From: Flaccisagitta enflata | Lineage: Eukaryota > Chaetognatha > Sagittoidea > Aphragmophora | DNA length: 64,000 bases | Direction: 5' to 3' | Assembly (NCBI GenBank): GCA_965153355.1 | Contig: OZ231127.1 | Location: 75,330,001 to 75,394,000 of the forward strand | Shown here: positions 1-13,340 of the stretch, piece after piece | Numbering within the stretch: position 1 is the first letter of the stretch | How the letters are laid out: each line of letters begins with the position of its first letter | Position numbers and translations under genes: made by a program | The notes under the pieces: model-generated | The model's input: the letters and a program-made list of their open reading frames with translations, nothing else | Databases searched by the model: none | Told to the model about the DNA's origin: nothing

Positions 1-76
<76 letters not shown>

Positions 77-82
77 AATGAT
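1..82. repeat. (TGA)n microsatellite
   Basis: About 27 units at the window edge. Confidence 0.98.
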
Positions 83-1890
83 GATATATTATATTCTACT
101 TTTCCGATTTACCACTCCAAAGGGACTTTACGGAATTCAGGAGGAAGTTTTCTTAAGTTTTACTTCAATGATTGGCGCATCTGGCATCTCAGAGGTAATC
201 AAAATTTCTAACATTACTCCAACCACTACTCATGACAATATCTTAATGTACAGTACCCTGAAACCGGTGTTATGAATCTATTGACACTATTGACTGTGTG
301 AGGGAGTGATATCTATTGATTTTTTTTCCCTAAATTCTTTTTTTTTTTCATTTGTGTCTATAGTTGTATAAAATCAAGTGGTGTTGTCGCCATTGGTAGC
401 CACAAGGAGTGAAAATCTGAATAGATTCGAGTCTTATACATAAATATCATGAGCAGAAAACAGCCACTATATAAATCTTCTCAAATTTTCGGATCTATGT
501 TGATCAACGCTATATGTTGCAGTGCACAGGAACAGCAAATTTGGAAAATCATTTCGCGTGAAATTCTTAATCTGTCTCTGAGTGCGAAATTTAGCATTTC
601 TAAGAACATGGCCCCTCTCTTATATGTCTTCAGAACAGGGTCATGTTTTTAGAAATGCAAATTTATACATTCAGAGACAGATTAAGAATTTCACGTGAGA
701 CAAGTCAAGGAATGGAGGTTAATTTTCTTTTTTTTTCTCTTAATTTTTACAACTGATTTTGAAGACTTAAATGATTCTCAATGCAAATAGATAAATAATT
801 CATACTAAAAATATGATTTCCTTTAGGAAAATTATTAATTCATCATTTAATTTTTTTTTAGAATATGTTTTGACCGTGAAAATTGATTCTTCGTGTACAC
901 CTTGACATATCTACACTGAAAAAATTACAAACACTTAAACTCATTGGTTTTGACTCTTTGACAAAAGTTAAATTGACATGTCATACACTAGCTACCTGTC
1001 CAGCAAAAAAAATATTTCACTCCCATTGTCTAACATTGGTTTTGACTGATCGATAAATATTTGATGCTAAATCTTACACTTACTCTACTATCAAAATCCG
1101 CTAAAAACGTTTCACTCTTGGTGCCTACCATTATCATTACTCTCTGGCATACTCTATCCGCACTTTACTATCCAGCCATTGTTCATTATCATGTCTAATC
1201 ATTTCAACAATATGACAATGTGATATCTGGTGTTGTTGTCATGTTTTGTCATTTTAACAATTTTACATGTGTCATCAGGTGTTATTGCAAAACATTGGAG
1301 GGGGGGAAGTGGCTTTGCTCAAGAAATCTGCCGCGCGCCTCAACGAAATTTGTCAAGCTTTGCAACTGTGAAGAGGAAGAAAAGAAATTTGGTGCGATAT
1401 CTGTGGAAAATATGCAAAGCTCGAAAACTGTAGAAAACGGGATATAATCTAGTGCTTATTTTTCAAGGTTTGCTTACTTTCGTTTTGCCCTAAGAACAAG
1501 TAAAGCTCTCAAATTGTTGAAAAATGAGTTTTATTTGTTTCTAACCGGGTACAACCATGTCGAATAACATGCAAATATGCCATTTGATAAGATCATTCAT
1601 TTGAAATACGTTATACCTGTCTAATGATTTGACGGAAAAGCACTTAAACATAAAGACAATGAATGAAATTGAAAACAATGCGATTTTCTTCACGCTAATG
1701 TCTGTAATGTTGTCATTTGTTGTTTGTTAGTTATTCATCATTACGACAATGAATCACGCTTTTAAGTCCAATGCGGAAATTTTATTAAAATGAAATTGAC
1801 GAAACCAAATAGAGCTTGCATAAAGGGAAAATGCTAAACTAAAGCCACCACGAATAATAAACTCACATGAAGGTTGTGAAATAGGAGATA
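83..1890. other. No gene recognised
   Basis: AT-rich unique-looking DNA. Apart from the hairpin at 553-705 I see no exon with conserved cysteines, no tRNA-like boxes and no convincing open frame. Confidence 0.6.
553..705. repeat. Long imperfect hairpin
   Basis: Arms of about 60 nt (CGTGAAATTCTTAATCTGTC on the left, its inverse on the right) around a ~25-nt loop. Isolated in a region without genes; a small foldback element or a hairpin RNA precursor are both possible. Confidence 0.6.
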
Positions 1891-1892
1891 TT

Positions 1893-2745
1893 GCTTTTTA
1901 GTCACGTGCTACGCGACTCTACACCCCGCTATGTTGGTCGGTCGGTTGGTCGGTCGATCGGTTGGTCGGTTGGTCGGTCGATCGGTCCGTCCCCTTTTGG
2001 GCAGCAGCCCGAAGGGGCGATGACCTATGCTTTCACGCATAGGGGAAATTTCTTCTTCTCCTTCTCATTCTTCTTCGTCCCCCCCCTCAAGGCCCAAATC
2101 CTAGCCTTGAAGCTCAATACCCAGTCTCGAGGCTCAAATCTCAGTCTCGAGGCTCAAATTCCAGCCTTGAGGCTCAAATACCAGCCCCAAGGATCAAATC
2201 CCAATCTTGAGACCCAAATCCCAGCCTGGAAGCTCAAATCCCAGCCTGGGAGCTCAAATCCCAGCCTGGAAGCTCAAATCCCAGGCTGGAAGCTCAAATC
2301 CCAGCCTCGCAGCTCAAATCCCAGCCTCGAAGCTTAAATCCTAGCCTTGAAGCTCAAATCCCCGCCTCGAGGCTCAAATCCCAGCCTCGAGGCTCAAATC
2401 CCAGCCTCAGGGCCTAAATCCCAACCTTGAGGCTCAAATTCCAGCCTCAAGGCCCCAATTCCAGCCTCCAGGCCCTTATTCCAGCCTTGAGGCTCAACTA
2501 AAAAACATCATAGGTCATTGGCCCCTTCAGGGTCGCTGCCCCTCTAACCACCTTACACCCACATGCACTCACATAGGGGCAACGGGTACCGCTGACCACA
2601 CAACGCATTTGCGACTATTTGCTTTTTCGGCGTTTTTAAGCTTTTACAGCATACGGCTTCCGCCCAGATGCCCTAGATACCTTCTCCAGCACTGCTCCTG
2701 CCCACCCGCATGCGACTAGGGTAGCCGTGTATCCGGCCTTGTTTT
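1893..2745 (+). mobile_element. Family B element containing a family A element
   Basis: Starts tttttagtcacgtgctacgcgactcta then a GTCGGTTG/GTCGG tract; ends CCTGCCCACCCGCATGCGACT and gccgtgtatccggccttgtt. At 1996-2650 it carries a family A element with a core of about 18 units like cagcctcgaggctcaaatc. Confidence 0.8.
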
Positions 2746-2793
2746 TATTGAATCATTCATGACAATGAATAGATTTTGTCTGTTTTTGAAAAT

Positions 2794-2893
<100 letters not shown>

Positions 2894-3697
2894 ATGATGA
2901 AGATGATATTACATCCCGGCAGACCTGTACATCTTGCTTTCCTTCCGAGTAGCAGATATTTTTCCTGAAAATCTTCCGACTAGTCAAGCTATGCTTTCAT
3001 ATGCTTTTTCATATTTAACTATGAATGTTACACAATGTTACTACTCAACAATATCTGAAATAAGGACAAGAGCCTTTGGAACTCCATATGGTGTTTAATC
3101 CGGACCGATCACAACTTTCCTGTAAATGCCTGAAAAAATATCCTTCTTCAGAAATTATCAAAAGACTGGTCAAAAGTTATGCAACATTTTGAAAGTTGTC
3201 ACATATCTCTGTCTATACATGAGATATGCAGACCACAAGAAAACACTTGATAAATTAGGGAAGTATGACGAAAAAAATTTTTTTCTCCGAAATCACAATT
3301 ATTGGTATTAATTGATGCAGAATATCAAGGGCTTTTTATTGATACCCCATATTGCATATTTTAACTATTATTCAAACTTATTTTGCGCTATATTGAATAT
3401 GGCGCCGTTTTCGTGAGACTGTCACTTGTTTGGATTCAACTTTCTAACCGATTGAAATCCATTTGGCGATGAAAATTTTACTTGGAACATGCTGTGTATC
3501 TGTCCAAAACGAGCATGTCACATCACCCACCTGATACTTCACCACAAAGCAGTATATCACCACAATGGTCAAGAATGATGATCCTATAATCATCCTCAAA
3601 ACAGCAAAGTGATGGTGATTTTTAAGGCAATGTGGCAACGTCGAGGGATGTGGGAAGGGGTAAGCGATGGCTTGTAATCTTATTGGCGTCCCTCTCT

Positions 3698-3702
3698 CTC
3701 TT

Positions 3703-3794
<92 letters not shown>
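3698..3794. repeat. (TCTG)n and (CT)n microsatellite
   Basis: Compound repeat. The stretch 2893-4080 has no gene I can support. Confidence 0.98.
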
Positions 3795-3796
<2 letters not shown>

Positions 3797-4078
3797 TAAT
3801 GGAACAAGTGACGCCGGGTCACAATATCGTTGCGGAAGAGTGGGCAGGGGCATACAACCCCATTCACACCCTCGCCCACCCCAAACAGACTCACACGCAC
3901 TTAGAGTTGGGAGAACTTATGTCGTGACTGTCGGAATTGACAGTCACACCCTATAGTGTCGGCCATTCGACATCATGGTCAAAAACCGTCACTACCTACT
4001 GACTGACAGACAGGAAAAGTTGTGGCAGACAAAGGAAAAGGTGAAGAAAAAGAGTCAGACTTTTCACTTTTCATATTC

Positions 4079-4222
<144 letters not shown>

Positions 4223-4593
4223 CCTGGATCACCTACGATTTTTTTTCTTGCTCACTGACAAGATTCTCTCTTAGTCCTCCTCCATAATATAGAAATGAAA
4301 CGGAAACGGCAACGACATTTAGCAGTGACGATGTCGAAACTTATAAGAAGACATTTGAGGGAGACGAAACTTTTGATAACCAATTGGTTTTTAGCTAGTG
4401 TCGATGATCTCTACACGCACGGACAATCACACAGCAGCCTCTAAAATGCAACTCTCTGGTAACCTCTGTCACACCGCGCTTACTCCACCAAACGACTATG
4501 TGAAAATTAGACAAATTCTCGCATGTATGAATATCAGCAATAATTTCTAAAAAATATCAAAAAAAGTGTATGGGTCCGTGACTGGGGTCAAAC

Positions 4594-5003
4594 AGCATTG
4601 TCAAATGGCGTTGTCAAACAGCATTGTCAAACGGCATTGTCAAATGGCGTTGTCAAACAGCATTGTCAAACGGCGTTGTCAAACGGCGTTGTCAAATCGC
4701 GTTGTCAAACAGCGTTGTCAAACGGCGTTGTCAAATGCTGTTGTTGAATGGCGTTGTCAAACGGCATTGTCAAACGGCATTGTCAAATGGCGTTGTCAAA
4801 CAGCATTGTCAAACGGCGTTGTCAAACGGCACTGTCAAATCGCGTTGTCAAACAGCGTTGTCAAACGGCGTTGTCAAACGGCGTTGTCAAACAGCATTGT
4901 CAAACGGCGTCGTCAAACGGCGTTGTCAAATGGCGTTGTCAAACAGCGTTGTCAACGGTGTTGTCAAATGATGTTTTCAAATGGCATTGTCATATGGCGT
5001 TGA
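4594..5003. repeat. 13-bp minisatellite
   Basis: About 31 units of TTGTCAAACGGCG and variants (ATGGC, CAGCG). 39 bp equals three units, so frames stay open by chance; not coding. Confidence 0.92.
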
Positions 5004-5009
5004 CAGTCT

Positions 5010-5560
5010 AGAATGTTTCAACCAAATCAATTGAAAATCACCAAAGTTATGCAAATTTTTCACTTTTAGGAGGTGGGCTAGTTAGGTGGTGGGCAAGTTT
5101 GGCCGTTTAGCATGGTAAAATCTTTATGAATCACAATCATATGTTGAGTTCTCCTATTTTAAGATAACATACCAAGTTTCCACCAAATTGATTGGAAAAT
5201 GCCTAAATTATACACATTTTCCACTTTTAAGCCTGTAGGCTGGGTGGGTGGTAAGCTGGTTTGGCTGGTTAGCATGCCCAAATCTCTAATAATTGCAAAC
5301 ATATGTTGAGTCCTTCCATTTAGAGACTATATATCAAGTTTCAACCAAATTTGTTGAAAAATGCCAAAGTTATGCACATTTTTCACTTTTAGGCTGGCAG
5401 GCTAGTTGGGTGGTAGGCTGGTTTGGCCGGTTAGCATGCTAAAATCCTTACCAATCAAATACATATGTTGAGTCCTTCCATCTAGAGACTTCATACCAAG
5501 TTTCAACCAAATCGGTTGAAAAATGCCAAAGTTATGCACGTTTTTCACTTTTAGGCTGGT
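5010..5560. repeat. Four ~165-bp direct repeats
   Basis: Copies start near 5015, 5168, 5337 and 5499 with AAGTTTC(A/C)ACCAAAT and share AAAGTTATGCACATTTTTCA and a GGCTGG-rich stretch. No gene. Confidence 0.85.
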
Positions 5561-6317
5561 TGGGCTGGTTGGGATGATCCGATCCTAACATACGCATAGG
5601 CTGTAGAGCGGCCTACCCTAGTACAACTTCCCTCCAAATATGAAGCAAATTGGTCAAGGCGTTCAAGAGTTAGCCTATTTTTAAAAGTGTGGACAACAAC
5701 GACGACAACAACAACAACAACAACAACAACAACACCCACCCGCCTTCAAATATAGTCCGCGGCAGAATGGTATTCCGTCGCGGACAAAAAAATGTGTGAC
5801 GAACGCGAATGATCACAAACAACAAACCGTTTACGGCATTTTTACGCGCAACTTCCATGATGTGTTTTTTTTTAGCTCTTTCTAAGGAAGGGTGTCTTGT
5901 TGCAGCGTTAGCGTTACTCAGGATAATTTCAGCGAAAATTTGAAACCAGATTTGGAATCAGCATGATCAAAACTGTCTGACCCCAAGAGTATAGCTGAGT
6001 ATGGGCCTTTTTGAACGCGTGAAAGCATTTGTTATCGAACATATGCTTACTACCTCAAAACTGAGTGGATTTTTATCGCTCAAAGGAGAGATGCTTGCTG
6101 TATAGACACTTTCTACGTAATACCAGAGGATAGTAATCATCAATTAAACATTTTTCATGATATTCTTGCACTTGATTACCTTGTAAAAAAAAACAGTCAA
6201 CTTTTTTTCTCACCGATTCAGTCGAGTAACTGCCCCGCAAATGTTCCTAGATAAATCGATTGATAGAAAGAAACTCTTTTCTTCCTGAAACAACCCTCTC
6301 AAAAAATATTTATCTCT

Positions 6318-6319
6318 CT

Positions 6320-6410
<91 letters not shown>
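6318..6410. repeat. (CT)n microsatellite
   Basis: Directly abuts the left end of a family A element. Confidence 0.98.
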
Positions 6411-6415
<5 letters not shown>

Positions 6416-6925
6416 GGGCAGCGGCCCCAAAGGGCCGATGTCCTGTAGGACACAGGGGTGAATCGTTACGTCCGTCTGACATTACGTCCCCCCCCCTCCG
6501 AAGCTTCTCAAGCCTCTCAGGCCTCAAATTGGCCTCTTAGGCCTCAAATCTGGCCTCTCAGGCCTCAAATCCAGCCTCTCAGGCCTCAAATCCAGCCTCT
6601 CAGGCCTCAAATCCAGCCTCTCAGGCCTCAAATACATCCTCTCAGGCCTCAAATATAGCCTCTCAGGCCTCAAATCCAGCCTATCAGGCCTCAAATCCAG
6701 CCTCTTGGGCCTTGAATCCAGCCTCTTGGGCCCTAAATCCAGCCTCTCAGACCTCAAATTCTCATCGAATAATATGTCAGACAGACGTAACGGTTCACCC
6801 TGTGTCCTACAGGACATCGGGCCTTTGGGGCCGCTGCCCTGCTCTCACTCCACTTCTTGAGCTAATCACTCCAAGCAGGGCATCGGGTACCGCTGACCAT
6901 GTGCGATCCTTGACTTGACTAGTTC
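6411..6925 (+). mobile_element. Family A element (copy 2), palindromic ends with 21-bp core repeats
   Basis: Left end TTTTTGGGCAGCGGCCCC..AAGGGCC then TGTCCTGTAGGACACAGGG; right end is its inverse, followed by a tail with GGGTACCGCTGACCATG. Core about 13 units like TCAGGCCTCAAATCCAGCC. A (CT)n run abuts the left end. Confidence 0.85.
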
Positions 6926-6939
6926 TCTCTTTTCTTTCT

Positions 6940-7460
6940 TTTTGGGCAGCGGCCCCAAAGGGCCGATGTCCTGTAGGACACAGGGGCTAAAAATTACGTA
7001 TGTCCTTCCGTCCATACGTACCCCCCCCTCCGAAGCTTCTCAAGCCTCTCAGGCCTCAAATCTGGCCTCTCGGGCCTCAAATCTGGCCTCTCAGGCCTCA
7101 AATCCAGCCTCTCAGGCCTTAAATCCAGCCTCTTGGGCCTCAAATCCAGCCTCTCAGGCCTCAAATCCAGCCTCATGGGCCTCAAATTCAGCCTCTTGGG
7201 CTTTTAATCCAGCCTCTCAGGCCTCAAATTCCCATTGAATAACATGGCAAATTGACAAAAAATTGAGAAATTCCAAATACCCAATGAATATTATGGAAAA
7301 TTACCCCAAATATGCTCTCTCAGGACGTATGGAAATTCACCCGTGTCTTAGGACATCGGCCCGCCGCTGCCCTGCCCCTCCCACTCCACCTCTTTAGCTG
7401 ATTACTCCAAGCAGGGCATTGGGTACCGCTGACCATATGCGATCCTTGGATGACTAGTTT
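6940..7460 (+). mobile_element. Family A element (copy 3)
   Basis: Same ends and tail as the copy at 6411, with a core of about nine GGCCTCAAATC units; its right TIR is damaged (gtgtcttaggacatcggcccgccgctgccc), while the duplicate at 12690-13220 keeps an intact one. The tail runs into a (CT)n array. Confidence 0.85.
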
Positions 7461-7488
7461 TCCTCTCTCCTTTTTCTCTCTCTTTTCT

Positions 7489-7561
<73 letters not shown>

Positions 7562-7735
7562 CATTTCATTTTCTTGTTTGTTTTTTTCGCCTTCGCTTTC
7601 TTCCCCTTTGCCTCTTCTTTCTTCTTTCCCTCCTTCCTTCCTTCCTTCCTTCCTTTCTCCCTTCTTTCCTTCCTTCCTGCTTCCCTTCCTTCCTTCTTTC
7701 CTTCCTTCCTGCTTCCCTTCCTTCCAAACCTTCCG
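7450..7735. repeat. (CT)n and (CCTT)n microsatellites
   Basis: Pure (CT)n to 7558, then (TTCC)n at about 7627-7730. Duplicate at about 13215-13510. Confidence 0.97.
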
Positions 7736-8220
7736 AGTATCATTCAGCCCTTCCGAGTTGCGGCGCTACTCGCTACTACAAGATGTACAGGTCTGCATCC
7801 CGGGACAAAAATGTCTAAGAGCATCATGACGGCAGACATATTTATTCATCTTCTTCTTGCGCTGAGAGATAGATACACAAATACAGATATAGAGAAAGGC
7901 AAATGGAGCGAGACAGTGAGACAGAGAGCAAGAAAGCGCAAACAGACCAGTGATGCAAAGACGTGACAAGTATGAAAAAATATTCCGCGTTGATACAACA
8001 CTAAAATCCTTTATGATTAATGGCTATGCCTTCAATTTATATGCAATCTATCCTACCCTGAAAGGCTAATGAAAGGCGCGCGTTTCGGTTTTTGAATCTA
8101 GTAACGTCATGATGGAAAAAAGTATAACCACGCGGCACAAATGTGACTCATAGCCACTAAATGAAGTCGTAAATCATCCTACAAAGATCATCAAGGATAA
8201 TCAAGGATCATCCAGGATCA

Positions 8221-8288
8221 TCAAGGACATTCGTGAGGATCGATACAGCGTCCAGCGTCGAGAACCTTATCGGCGGGACATTGGCAAC
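8221..8288 (-). CDS. Duplicated KCP-like terminal exon 21 (unit 1)
   Basis: 68-nt terminal exon with TGA stop, identical by eye to 14000-14067. It gives the gene a second, downstream 3' end. Confidence 0.85.
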
Positions 8289-8339
8289 CTGTATCATGGG
8301 TAAAATATAATAGTCAATATAAGCAAACGATAGGTAGAG

Positions 8340-8842
8340 AGAGAAACAAGTCATCCAAGGATCGCTCATGGTCAGCGGTACCCGATGCCCTGCATGGAGT
8401 GATTAGCTAAAGAAGTGGAGTGAGAGCAGGGCAGCAGCCCCAAAGGGCCGATGTCCTGTAGGACACAGGGGTGAATTTCCATACGTCCTGAGAGGGCATA
8501 TTTGAGGCCTTAGTAGCAATTTTCTATGATATTCAATGGGAATTTTGCATTTTTTTTTTCATTTCTTGTCAATTTGCCATGTTATTCAATGGGAATTTTA
8601 CATTTTTCTTAGTTTTCATCAATTTTCCATGTTATTAAATGGGAAACATGTATTTTTTTTGCTTATTTGTAAATTTTCCATGTTATTCAATGGGAAGTTT
8701 GTATTTTGACAATTTCCCATGTTATCCAATGGGAATTAGGAGAATTAGGGGGGTACGTACGGACGGACGGATGGACGAACGTATGGAAATTCATCCCTTT
8801 GTCCTACAGGACATCAGCTTTTTGAGGCCGCTGCCCAAAAAC
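8340..8842 (-). mobile_element. Family A element (copy 4) with a different core
   Basis: Reverse orientation: tail GGTCAGCGGTACCCGATG, then cagcagccccaaagggccgatgtcc, and the other end at 8800-8837. The core is about five units with CCATGTTATTCAATGGGAA, unrelated to copies 2 and 3. A GGAC tract adjoins the right end. Duplicated at 14130-14621. Confidence 0.85.
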
Positions 8843-9073
8843 ACACACAGTTGAGCTTTACTAGAGCGCATGTCAAGGGACCGAGTATTACCAAAGTAGG
8901 ACCAACTACGAAATTTCTAATGGGAGAGCATGTTACATGCCTTATAAGCCGTCGTACGTTTACTGCGAGTGCGGTCTTCGGTGCTTCTCTCTATTTAAGA
9001 CATGCTTACTGCGTAACAGTCAGGAAATTCATAAACCTTTTCCGTCTTGTTATAATTTTTCTCTTCACCTCAC

Positions 9074-9202
9074 CTGCAACACATGGTTTGTGGCATTTGT
9101 CTGCGAGTTGCAACGGAGTCAGATGAGCATTTGCGCAGATTCGGGGACAAGCGGGTCCACAGTCGTCGAAAACAAACCCGACTCCGCCATCGCAAGAAAT
9201 GC
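9074..9202 (-). CDS. Duplicated KCP-like exon 20 (unit 1)
   Basis: 129-nt TIL exon, identical by eye to 14853-14981. Confidence 0.86.
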
Positions 9203-9367
9203 CTGTTAATTATCTTCTATCAAAGCTTCGTTTTGCAGCATTACGCAGGTCTACTCGCCAAAAAGATATGTTCGGGCTATCTTTTGCAGCATACTCGTGG
9301 AGCTGAATGTTCGGTGGTCATTCTGCATTTCGCAGGTCTACTCAAAAGCTTTACCAAATGATGCACC

Positions 9368-9475
9368 TTTTTGGGCAGCGGCCCCAAAGGGCCGATGTCC
9401 TGTAGGACACAGAGGTGAATTTCAAGACGTCCGTCCGTAAGTCCATCCATCCGTCCGTCCGTCCGTAAAATGTTG
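9368..9475 (+). mobile_element. Family A solo end
   Basis: Only one TIR (TTTTTGGGCAGCGGCCCC) followed by a GTCC tract; no second end before exon 19. Duplicate at 15147-15250. Confidence 0.7.
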
Positions 9476-9512
9476 AATATTTTAGGGAGAGGGGAAGCTG
9501 CAATCAAATCAC

Positions 9513-9693
9513 CGCATAAACTCGGCGTCCTCCACTTGAGTTGAACTCCATTTTCGGTGCATTTTTGCGCGTAGCTTTGCAACACATCGCAGATGCACTT
9601 TTGTTTCTCTCCACAAGCGCAAACGTCATAAATGCAGGCGGCAAAGAAATCGTCAGGTGGCACCACCGAGTGACAGGGAGCAAATCGAGCACC
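9513..9693 (-). CDS. Duplicated KCP-like exon 19 (unit 1)
   Basis: 181-nt C8 exon. Five substitutions against 15292-15472; all are third-position synonymous changes (in Arg, Pro, Ala, Glu and Val codons). Confidence 0.88.
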
Positions 9694-9742
9694 CTGACGA
9701 GGAGGACCACGGAATATCGTCATTAGTCATCATCAATTCATT

Positions 9743-9782
9743 ACGATCATCATCATCATCATCGTCATCATCATCGTCATCG

Positions 9783-9815
<33 letters not shown>

Positions 9816-9830
9816 ACATCATCATCATCC

Positions 9831-9877
<47 letters not shown>
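9743..9877. repeat. (ATC)n microsatellite, unit 1
   Basis: Interrupted by gtc and aac. Its unit 2 counterpart (15508-15672) is longer and purer. Confidence 0.98.
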
Positions 9878-9879
<2 letters not shown>

Positions 9880-10144
9880 TTTATCAATCCATCCAGAAAT
9901 CTTTACTTGAGACTTACTTAAGACTTACTCAAGAAACTATCGTGAATATCCTCCTCAGGTTCCAGCTTCCTAACCACCATCAATTTATGCATCCATTCAT
10001 CTATCCATCCATCTATCCATCCATACATCCATCCATGCAACCTTCCGCCATCCATAAATACTTGCATCCTTCCATCCGTCGATCCACCCATCATCCACCA
10101 CCCATCATACTTTTATCCGTCCATCCATTCATCTCAAACCTTAC

Positions 10145-10244
10145 CTTTAGGACCCGACATTTTTGCACGGCGACTTTTCTGGCTCTAAATCCTGAGGCAC
10201 GACAAGGGTCAAGATTCTTCGCATCGCGACAAGGAATCGATACA
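10145..10244 (-). CDS. Duplicated KCP-like exon 18 (unit 1)
   Basis: 100-nt C8 exon, identical by eye to 15940-16039. Confidence 0.85.
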
Positions 10245-10394
10245 CTGACAATTTGATATTGTTGGATGTTATTGGGTATGATATTAATGTATATGAAAGA
10301 ATAAATCTTATATGATATCTATCTAAGAATAGAATAGACATTCTTCAGAAACGGCCAATGAATTGCATACGGCATTGACAACAATCTCAACAAC

Positions 10395-10580
<186 letters not shown>

Positions 10581-10689
10581 GTGTCTGTGTTTAAGTGCGT
10601 GTGTGTGATGCGTGGCTGGAAGACTACCTCTAGCACTCTGTCACCGTTTTTATCTGGTTCTCTATGCCTCTATCTCTCTGTCTCCAGCT

Positions 10690-10784
<95 letters not shown>

Positions 10785-10791
10785 TTCATAC

Positions 10792-10915
10792 TTTGTTTGT
10801 GTAATTCTCCAGGCATTTCCAAAGTCTGCGTGCGATTCCACCAATTTTCCGTCGGGAGTTTTCAGGTCGTCTCCAGAAACTCCGTTGAAATTGCCACATA
10901 ATCCCACCACAGAAT
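10792..10915 (-). CDS. Duplicated KCP-like exon 17 (unit 1)
   Basis: 124-nt VWD exon with GLCGNFNG, identical by eye to 16619-16742. Confidence 0.88.
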
Positions 10916-11344
10916 CTGAAATAAATATAAAAGCTCCCCTTAAAATCACCTTCCACCATCAAGTCATTATATTGCAATAACTTGACACTCTAGTCATTTT
11001 GCGCGAACCAATACATCAATGAATTGCAAAATTCAACTGAAAATCCTCCATTGAAATCCTAACCATTGAAAAAAAATTGCATTCATTAACAGTTTAATCT
11101 CTCAAGTATTCAGGGAATAAATGAATGAGGGATCAAGGATTTTTTTCACACACAATAAGTCGGGTTTAAAGCGTATGTCATGTTTCTGCAGGATACCATC
11201 ATCAGGCTTTTGGAAATTACAGAGACAATCAACATCTAGGAAATGGTACCCAAAGGTCATATGGCAATATGGTCATTGATTGATTGATTGATCGATTGAT
11301 GTAATAATAGATTAATTGCTTGATAGATTGAATGTTTGATTCAC

Positions 11345-11466
11345 TCATTCATTCATTCATTCATTCATTCATTCATTCATTCATTCATTCATTCATTCAT
11401 TCATTCATTCATTCATTCATTCATTCATTCATTCATTCATTCATTCATTAATTCATTCATTCATTC
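11345..11466. repeat. (ATTC)n microsatellite, unit 1
   Basis: About 30 units, 50 bp from exon 16. Counterpart at 17172-17297. Confidence 0.98.
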
Positions 11467-11516
11467 TTTCTTTCATCTTTATCCGCAAAGGCAATAACTT
11501 GGCCATGTTCATTTAC

Positions 11517-11571
11517 CTTTATAACGTCCCGGCAAAGTCAATTCTGCGTTTCCATCGCCATCCCATGAAAC
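11517..11571 (-). CDS. Duplicated KCP-like exon 16 (unit 1)
   Basis: 55-nt VWD exon, same sequence and splice sites as at 17348-17402. Confidence 0.83.
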
Positions 11572-11795
11572 CTGATCCAAAAGTGTGAACATGTCCATGA
11601 ACAGTTGACTGCCTTCTTAACATGGTTCTGACTTATGAGTTTCATGACCATTTTTGTACCAAACGAAACGGTTTCTAGTTGCATAACGACTAAAAAAAGC
11701 AAAAAAAAAAAAAGTTTTTTGGCTCTTATCTCTCCCAATACCATTCCGTTCTCTTCCTTATCTCAACGCAATGCTCAAATTACAATTTCGAATTC

Positions 11796-12125
11796 GAGTC
11801 ACGAAGCCGTGAGTCACGTTTGGGGTTCAAGTTTGGGTAAAGGCGTGTTTCTAGTGAAGATGAATACGCGCTTGTTCCCGTGAAACGCATTTACAGCATG
11901 AACACATATTCAAGAATTTCAACAGTCCCACGAGGGAGTGAGCGAAGTGAGTGAGCGAGCCCGTGAACGGAGCGAGCTAGTGAAGTGTAGCAAAGCAGAG
12001 CGCTGCGGAACAAGTGAACGGAGTGAGCAGAGCGAGCGAACGAACATAGCGAGCGACCGAGTGGCCCGTTAAAAACGTGATTGTCTCTGACTAGAAACGC
12101 CCCCTAAGGGCGTCACGTTTTGCAG
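11796..12125. repeat. Degenerate gagcga tract between inverted arms
   Basis: About 11930-12065 is a run of gagcga/gagtga/gaacgga. Inverted arms (GGCGTGTTTCTAGT at 11842 and ACTAGAAACGCC at 12091) enclose it, so it resembles a MITE. Duplicated at 17627-17956. Confidence 0.5.
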
Positions 12126-13267
12126 ACAGGTCATCGGTAAAATTTGCATTTGCGCTTCATTGCAGAAGTTGTCGTTGAATATTGTCCTGTAGGACACAGG
12201 GGTGAATCGTTACGTCCGTCTGACATTACGTCCCCCCCCCTCCGAAGCTTCTCAAGCCTCTCAGGCCTCAAATTGGCCTCTTAGGCCTCAAATCTGGCCT
12301 CTCAGGCCTCAAATCCAGCCTCTCAGGCCTCAAATCCAGCCTCTCAGGCCTCAAATCCAGCCTCTCAGGCCTCAAATACATCCTCTCAGGCCTCAAATAT
12401 AGCCTCTCAGGCCTCAAATCCAGCCTATCAGGCCTCAAATCCAGCCTCTTGGGCCTTGAATCCAGCCTCTTGGGCCCTAAATCCAGCCTCTCAGACCTCA
12501 AATTCTCATCGAATAATATGTCAGACAGACGTAACGGTTCACCCTGTGTCCTACAGGACATCGGCCCTTTGGGGCCGCTGCCCTGCTCTCACTCCACTTC
12601 TTCAGCTAATCACTCCAAGCAGGGCATCGGGTACCGCTGACCATGTGCGATCCTTGGATGACTTGTTTTTTCTCTCTCTTTTTCTCTCTTTTTGGGCAGC
12701 GGCCCCAAAGGGCCGATGTCCTGTAGGACACAGGGGCTAAAAATTACGTATGTCCTTCCGTCCATACGTACCCCCCCCTCCGAAGCTTCTCAAGCCTCTC
12801 AGGCCTCAAATCTGGCCTCTCGGGCCTCAAATCTGGCCTCTCAGGCCTCAAATCCTGCCTCTCAGGCCTTAAATCCAGCCTCTTGGGCCTTAAATCCAGC
12901 CTCTCAGGCCTCAAATCCAGCCTCATGGGCCTCAAATTCAGCCTCTTGGGCTTTTAATCCAGCCTCTCAGGCCTCAAATTCCCTTTGAATAACATGGCAA
13001 ATTGACAAAAAATTGAGAAATTCCAAATACCCAATGAATATTATGGAAAATTACCCCAAATATGCTCTCTCAGGACGTATGGAAATTCACCCGTGTCCTA
13101 CAGGACATCGGCCCTTTGGGGCCGCTGCCCTGCTCCCACTCCACCTCTTTAGCTGATTACTCCAAGCAGGGCATTGGGTACCGCTGACCATATGCGATCC
13201 TTGGATGACTAGTTTTCCCTCTCTCTCTCCTTTTCTCTCTCTTTGTTTTTCTCTCTCTCTCTCTCTC

Positions 13268-13340
<73 letters not shown>

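Noticed and set aside
4566-5011. Three overlapping open frames of 87-145 codons
   Set aside because: 13-bp minisatellite; three units equal 39 bp so no frame meets a stop.
6490-7240. Regular short repeats resembling a CRISPR array
   Set aside because: Units are contiguous tandem repeats with no unique spacers, in a eukaryotic genome, within transposon-like ends.
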